This document shows, in pieces, positions 50,261-53,841 of a stretch of 53,841 bases of DNA. The notes beneath the pieces were generated by a model, which was given only the letters and a program-made list of their open reading frames with translations, was not told the origin of the DNA and did no database searches. Made by a program: the position numbers and the translations under genes. Origin of the DNA: an uncultured Clostridia bacterium. GTDB lineage: Bacteria; Bacillota; Clostridia; Peptostreptococcales; Anaerovoracaceae. Positions within the stretch are counted from its first letter, which is position 1. Each line of letters starts with the position of its first letter. The stretch spans positions 1-53,841 of the forward strand of contig CALWPQ010000027.1 of the NCBI GenBank assembly GCA_944383465.1, written 5' to 3'.

Positions 50261-52888
50261 ATGGAAAAATTAGGATTAAATGAGATCAGAGAGAAGTTTT
50301 TAAGTTTCTACCAGAGTAAGGAACATTACAGAATAAACAGTTTTTCACTCGTGCCGCCCGCCGATGACAAGAGTCTTCTTTTAATAAACAGCGGTATGGC
50401 TCCGCTGAAGCCGTATTTCGCAGGAACAGAAGTACCGCCGTCAAAGAGGGTTACTACTTGTCAAAAATGTATAAGAACAGGCGATATCGAAAATGTAGGT
50501 ATTACGGCGAGACACGGAACTTTTTTTGAAATGCTCGGAAATTTCTCTTTCGGAGATTATTTTAAGGAGCAGTCTCTTACCTGGGGGCTCGAGTTTATCA
50601 CGGATGTGCTCCATATGCCTTTCGATAAAATTTGGGCTACCGTATATGAAGATGACGATGAAGCAGTTGAGATCTGGAAAAAGCTCGGACTGCCTGAAGA
50701 GCGCATAGTAAGGCTTGGAAGAGAAGATAATTTCTGGGAAATTGGTCTCGGACCCTGCGGCCCATGTTCAGAAATTTACTTTGACAGAGGGCCTGAATAC
50801 GGCTGCGGCAAGCCTGACTGCAAACCGGGCTGCGACTGCGATAGATATCTTGAATTCTGGAATCATGTATTCACACAGTTTTCAAAGGAGGAAAACGGTG
50901 AATACAGCAATCTCGAAAACAAAAATATAGATACAGGTATGGGACTCGAAAGAATTGCCTGCATAATGCAGGGCGTTGATTCTATATTCGACATCGATAC
51001 TATAAGAGCTGTGCTCGATGAGGTGACTAAGAAAGCTGGAGTCGAATACTGCGACGGAAAAGCTAAGACAGATGTTTCCATTCGTCTCATTACAGATCAC
51101 GTACGCTCGGTAACATTTATGATTGGCGACGGCATTATTCCTTCAAATGAAGGCCGCGGCTATGTTTTAAGAAGGCTTTTAAGGCGAGCTGCGCGTCATG
51201 GCAAAATACTCGGCATAAAGGGTCCTTTCCTCGCAGACATCTCCAAGAAGGTTATAGAGACATCGGGCGAAGCTTATCCTGAGCTTGTTGAAAAGAGCGA
51301 CTATATCTTCAAAATTCTCTCGATAGAAGAAGAGAAGTTCGCTTCTACAATAGACCAGGGCACAGTAATAATAAATGAATATATAGATGAGCTTAAAGCA
51401 AATTCTAAAACGGTGCTTTCTGGTGACAAAGTATTCAAACTCTACGATACATTTGGCTTCCCGATTGAGCTAACACAGGAAATACTCGAAGAAAACGGCT
51501 GTACTGCGGATGTAGACGGATTTAACGAAAATATGCAGCATCAGAAAGAGCAGGCAAGAGCCGCAAGACGAGAGGGTGAAGAAGCGGGCTGGAAGGAATC
51601 TGTAGGTCAGGGACTTTCACTTAACGCTACAGAATTTATTGGCTATGAAACTCTCTCAGGAACCGGCAAGGTTGAAGCTATATTTATCGCTGGAACTCCA
51701 AGCGATAGCATAAACGAAGGGGAAACGGGCAGAATAGCTCTTGATAGAACACCTTTCTATGCAGAAAGCGGCGGACAGGCCTCAGACCTCGGAAAAATAT
51801 ATGGTGATAACGGCTTTGAAGCCGATGTACTCGAAGTTACAAAGCTGCAAAATGTATTTATCCACAGAATAGATGTTGTTAAAGGAACACTTAATGTTGA
51901 TGATAATGTAAAACTTGAAGTATGCGTTACCAATAGAAATGCAACAGCAAGAAACCATACGGCAACACATCTTCTTCATAAGGCACTCAAAACTGTACTC
52001 GGTGAACATGTAGCACAAGCTGGCTCAAGCGTAGAAGCTGATAGTCTCAGATTTGACTTCACGCACTTTGAAGCTATATCTGACGCACAGCTCAGAGAGG
52101 TTGAAAAGATTGTAAATAACGAAATTATGAAATTCATACCTGTAACGACAGATATTATGTCTATGGAGGAAGCTTCTAAAAGCGGTGCTACAGCTCTGTT
52201 CGGTGAAAAGTATGGAAATGAAGTAAGAGTTGTTTCTGTGGGAGATTTTTCCAAAGAACTCTGCGGCGGAACTCATGTAGCAAATTCAGGTCAGATAGGT
52301 GCGTTTAAGATTCTCTCCGAAAACGGAGTTGCTGCAGGGGTGAGAAGAATAACGGCTATCACTGGCACGGGCATTCTCGATATGGCAACTGATGAGGAAA
52401 ATGTTATAAAGTCCGCATCTGAGCTTCTTAAGACAAATACTTCGCTTCTTCTTGAAAAAATAACGGCTATGAATGAAGAGCTTAAGAGTACCAAGAAAGA
52501 GCTCTCTGAACTCAAAAAAGCCGAAATGAACAGTGCTGCTGGCGAAATAATAGCAGAAGCCGAAACAATAAACGGCGTAAAGTTTATCACCAAGAAATTT
52601 GAGGGCGCAAGCATAGACGATATGCGCACGATTTCAGATGATGTAAAGAAGAAAAACAAGGGTGTCGTAATGGTATTTGCTGCAGTAAACGCAGACAGGG
52701 TAACATTTATAGTTTCCGTGACAGATGATCTTCTCGACAAGGGTTATCATGCAGGCAATATGATTAAACAAATTGCTGCGGCGGCGGGCGGCGGCGGCGG
52801 CGGCAAAGCTGATATGGCACAGGCTGGAGCGAAAGACCCTTCAAAAATCGCAGCTGCATTTGAAATAGCAAAATCGCTGATAAAATAA
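50261..52888 (+). CDS. alaS: Alanyl-tRNA synthetase
   Basis: 875 residues, usual length, behind TAGGAGGAC (50246-50254). Catalytic class II core at the N-terminus (INSGMAPLKPYF, RHGTFFEMLGNFSFGDYF, NIDTGMGLERIA), then the tRNA-recognition region. The editing domain zinc site is seen as HTATHLLHKAL (about residue 565) and CGGTHV (about 668), and a Gly-rich C-Ala domain ends the protein. alaS-ireB-ruvX is a conserved Firmicutes order. Confidence 0.98.
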   Translation: MEKLGLNEIREKFLSFYQSKEHYRINSFSLVPPADDKSLLLINSGMAPLKPYFAGTEVPPSKRVTTCQKCIRTGDIENVGITARHGTFFEMLGNFSFGDYFKEQSLTWGLEFITDVLHMPFDKIWATVYEDDDEAVEIWKKLGLPEERIVRLGREDNFWEIGLGPCGPCSEIYFDRGPEYGCGKPDCKPGCDCDRYLEFWNHVFTQFSKEENGEYSNLENKNIDTGMGLERIACIMQGVDSIFDIDTIRAVLDEVTKKAGVEYCDGKAKTDVSIRLITDHVRSVTFMIGDGIIPSNEGRGYVLRRLLRRAARHGKILGIKGPFLADISKKVIETSGEAYPELVEKSDYIFKILSIEEEKFASTIDQGTVIINEYIDELKANSKTVLSGDKVFKLYDTFGFPIELTQEILEENGCTADVDGFNENMQHQKEQARAARREGEEAGWKESVGQGLSLNATEFIGYETLSGTGKVEAIFIAGTPSDSINEGETGRIALDRTPFYAESGGQASDLGKIYGDNGFEADVLEVTKLQNVFIHRIDVVKGTLNVDDNVKLEVCVTNRNATARNHTATHLLHKALKTVLGEHVAQAGSSVEADSLRFDFTHFEAISDAQLREVEKIVNNEIMKFIPVTTDIMSMEEASKSGATALFGEKYGNEVRVVSVGDFSKELCGGTHVANSGQIGAFKILSENGVAAGVRRITAITGTGILDMATDEENVIKSASELLKTNTSLLLEKITAMNEELKSTKKELSELKKAEMNSAAGEIIAEAETINGVKFITKKFEGASIDDMRTISDDVKKKNKGVVMVFAAVNADRVTFIVSVTDDLLDKGYHAGNMIKQIAAAAGGGGGGKADMAQAGAKDPSKIAAAFEIAKSLIK

Positions 52889-52920
52889 TATTACAGATAT
52901 GTTAAATAACGCAAAAGCAG

Positions 52921-52949
52921 TTGTACTTTTTTATGGAGGTGTGTATAAT
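52921..52949 (+). promoter_or_regulatory. Sigma-A promoter for ireB
   Basis: -35 TTGTAC (52921-52926), a 17-base spacer and -10 TATAAT (52944-52949). Confidence 0.8.
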
Positions 52950-52980
52950 TTAGTTAGGCTAAAGAAAGGAGAGCGGAAAG

Positions 52981-53229
52981 TTGGAAAGAAACACTATTAT
53001 GTTTAATGCCGCAGACAAAGGCGAGCTTAAAACAACCGAAGATATACTCAAAACAGTTTACGATGCTTTGGATGAAAAAGGCTACAATGCCATCGACCAG
53101 ATGGTAGGTTATATACTTTCAGGCGATCCTTCATACATCACGAGTCATAACAACGCAAGAAATGTTATAAGACATATAGAACGCGACGATTTGGTAGAAG
53201 AATTGCTGAGAGCATTTCTTAAAAAATAA
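52981..53229 (+). CDS. ireB: IreB family regulatory phosphoprotein (UPF0297)
   Basis: 82 residues from TTG 52981; AAAGGAGAG (52964-52972) lies 8 bases before it, and the next ATG (52999) would remove conserved start residues. TVYDALDEKGYNAIDQMVGYILSGDPSYITSH and NARNVIRHIERDDL-type sequence is diagnostic. In Enterococcus, IreB is phosphorylated by the PASTA kinase IreK and affects cephalosporin resistance. The Thr cluster of the N-terminus (TTEDILKT) is where phosphorylation occurs in relatives. Confidence 0.95.
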   Translation: MERNTIMFNAADKGELKTTEDILKTVYDALDEKGYNAIDQMVGYILSGDPSYITSHNNARNVIRHIERDDLVEELLRAFLKK

Positions 53230-53242
53230 GTAAAAATACATT

Positions 53243-53272
53243 AAAGCGGACTAATTGTCCGCTTTATTTTTT
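53243..53272 (+). terminator. ireB terminator
   Basis: AAAGCGGAC (53243-53251) / GTCCGCTTT (53257-53265), 5-base loop, then ATTTTTTG. Confidence 0.88.
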
Positions 53273-53338
53273 GTATATTAAGAGCAGAAAATAATTATAG
53301 AATACGAAAATAAATAACATATAGGAGAGAAAATTCAA

Positions 53339-53767
53339 ATGAGAAAAATTGCACTTGATGTAGGTGACAAAACTATAGGCGTTGCCGTAAGCGACGAGCT
53401 AATGCTCACGGCACAGGGTGTTACCACTATAGAAAGAATCGGTATAAGAAAAGACTGCGGCAGGGTTATCGATTACATAAAAGAATACTGCTGCGATACG
53501 GTTGTTGTCGGTCTGCCGCTTAAGCTCGACGGCACAGATAGCCCGCAGACAAAAAAGGTTCGTGAATTTGCAGAAATGCTCGCTAACAAAATGCGCAGCT
53601 CCGGAATGGCAGATATCAAAATCGTATTTCAAGACGAGCGCCTTACAACAGTAATGGCCGAAAAAGTTCTTATTGAAGCCGACATGCGCAGAAACAAGCG
53701 CAAGGAAGTAATTGATAAACAGGCTGCAGTTATTATACTACAGAGCTATCTTGAAACTGTAAGGTAA
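53339..53767 (+). CDS. ruvX: Holliday junction resolvase-like RuvX/YqgF
   Basis: 142 residues, RNase H-like fold. Start KIALDVGDKTIGVAVSDE holds the first catalytic Asp, VVGLPLKLDGTDSPQT the family's central motif, and FQDERLTTVMAEKVL with IDKQAAVIILQSYL the remaining acidic residues. In Escherichia coli YqgF acts in 16S rRNA 5'-end processing; a resolvase role is also proposed. The usual Firmicutes start has GLDxG; here it is ALDVG. After its stop (53768-53841) I see no further gene start. Confidence 0.96.
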   Translation: MRKIALDVGDKTIGVAVSDELMLTAQGVTTIERIGIRKDCGRVIDYIKEYCCDTVVVGLPLKLDGTDSPQTKKVREFAEMLANKMRSSGMADIKIVFQDERLTTVMAEKVLIEADMRRNKRKEVIDKQAAVIILQSYLETVR

Positions 53768-53841
53768 TTAATAACTAAAGCTGTTGAAGAGGGAACTTTG
53801 ATTCTTGTTTTAAAGCTTACAACTATTCCTAAAATCGCAAT

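Noticed and set aside
1..53841. CRISPR array, tRNA, rRNA or complete insertion sequence
   Set aside because: No regularly spaced repeats, no cloverleaf with a CCA-type end, no rRNA signature and no transposase other than the recombinase tail were seen by eye. A tRNAscan or CRISPR-finder run would settle it.

Overview
The window looks like chromosomal DNA from an anaerobic, endospore-forming Clostridia (Firmicutes). This is judged from an oxygen-sensitive class III ribonucleotide reductase, spore genes (an alpha/beta SASP, YlbJ, a BofC-like protein, SpoIVB, Spo0A, and a degenerate LytM protein of SpoIVFA type), Firmicutes-type gene order around rpmB, coaD, rpmF, rplU/rpmA and alaS, strong AGGAGG ribosome-binding sites, and many sigma-A promoters of TTGAC/TATAAT type with 17-base spacers. 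I would not name a genus. A family XIII / Anaerovoracaceae-like lineage is a guess.

Layout. Positions 1-620 are the decayed edge of a mobile element: the tail of a large serine recombinase abutting the headless 3' half of an XRE regulator gene, then a frameshifted small lipoprotein. Positions 958-4570 hold a DUF134-NifX fusion with a His/Cys-rich tail, a YgjP-like metallopeptidase, a nitroreductase and a lipoprotein that looks like a dead M20 (PepD-type) peptidase. Positions 4850-8220 are nrdD-nrdG behind a NrdR box, then rpmB. Positions 8340-16610 hold an HxlR regulator and a small two-helix membrane protein (both on the minus strand), a YloU-like protein with recG, a SASP, rsmD-coaD-coiled-coil protein, ylbJ, a flavodoxin-like reductase and tmcAL. 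Positions 16630-22130 are ackA, rpmF and the complete riboflavin operon ribD-ribE-ribBA-ribH under an FMN riboswitch. Positions 22190-25510 are divergent dapA and asd, then uppP.

Positions 25570-31750 form a co-directional run ftsK-rimO-pgsA-cinA. recA follows behind an SOS box, then rplU (with an L21 leader)-rpmA and obgE. Positions 35340-38500 are an accessory-looking cassette: cysteine hydrolase, APC permease and a convergent XRE regulator with an S24-like domain. Positions 38640-45390 are sporulation and competence associated: degenerate LytM protein, the TIGR03960/TIGR03936 pair, ComEA, BofC-like, SpoIVB, Spo0A and a DUF896 protein. Positions 45480-53770 carry a small unknown exported protein, the sulfur-relay trio nifS-nifU-mnmA, a ferredoxin-fused aldo/keto reductase (minus strand), a small YtxH-like protein, and alaS-ireB-ruvX.

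How the genes fit together. NifS/NifU/MnmA form a tRNA thiolation route. TmcAL (tRNA acetylcytidine, using acetate) sits next to acetate kinase. The BofC-like/SpoIVB pair lies behind a sigma-G-like promoter and next to Spo0A. Most genes are ordinary core functions. The points most worth a second look are the dead PepD-like lipoprotein, the L21 protein with a HeH/SAP-like tail together with an L27 lacking the Prp-cleaved extension, the permease/hydrolase/regulator cassette with its 42-base palindrome and attenuator, and several unusual leaders (asd, ribD, TIGR03960, ylbJ). I found no CRISPR array, tRNA, rRNA or complete mobile element, and no convincing wholly new defence or metabolic system.
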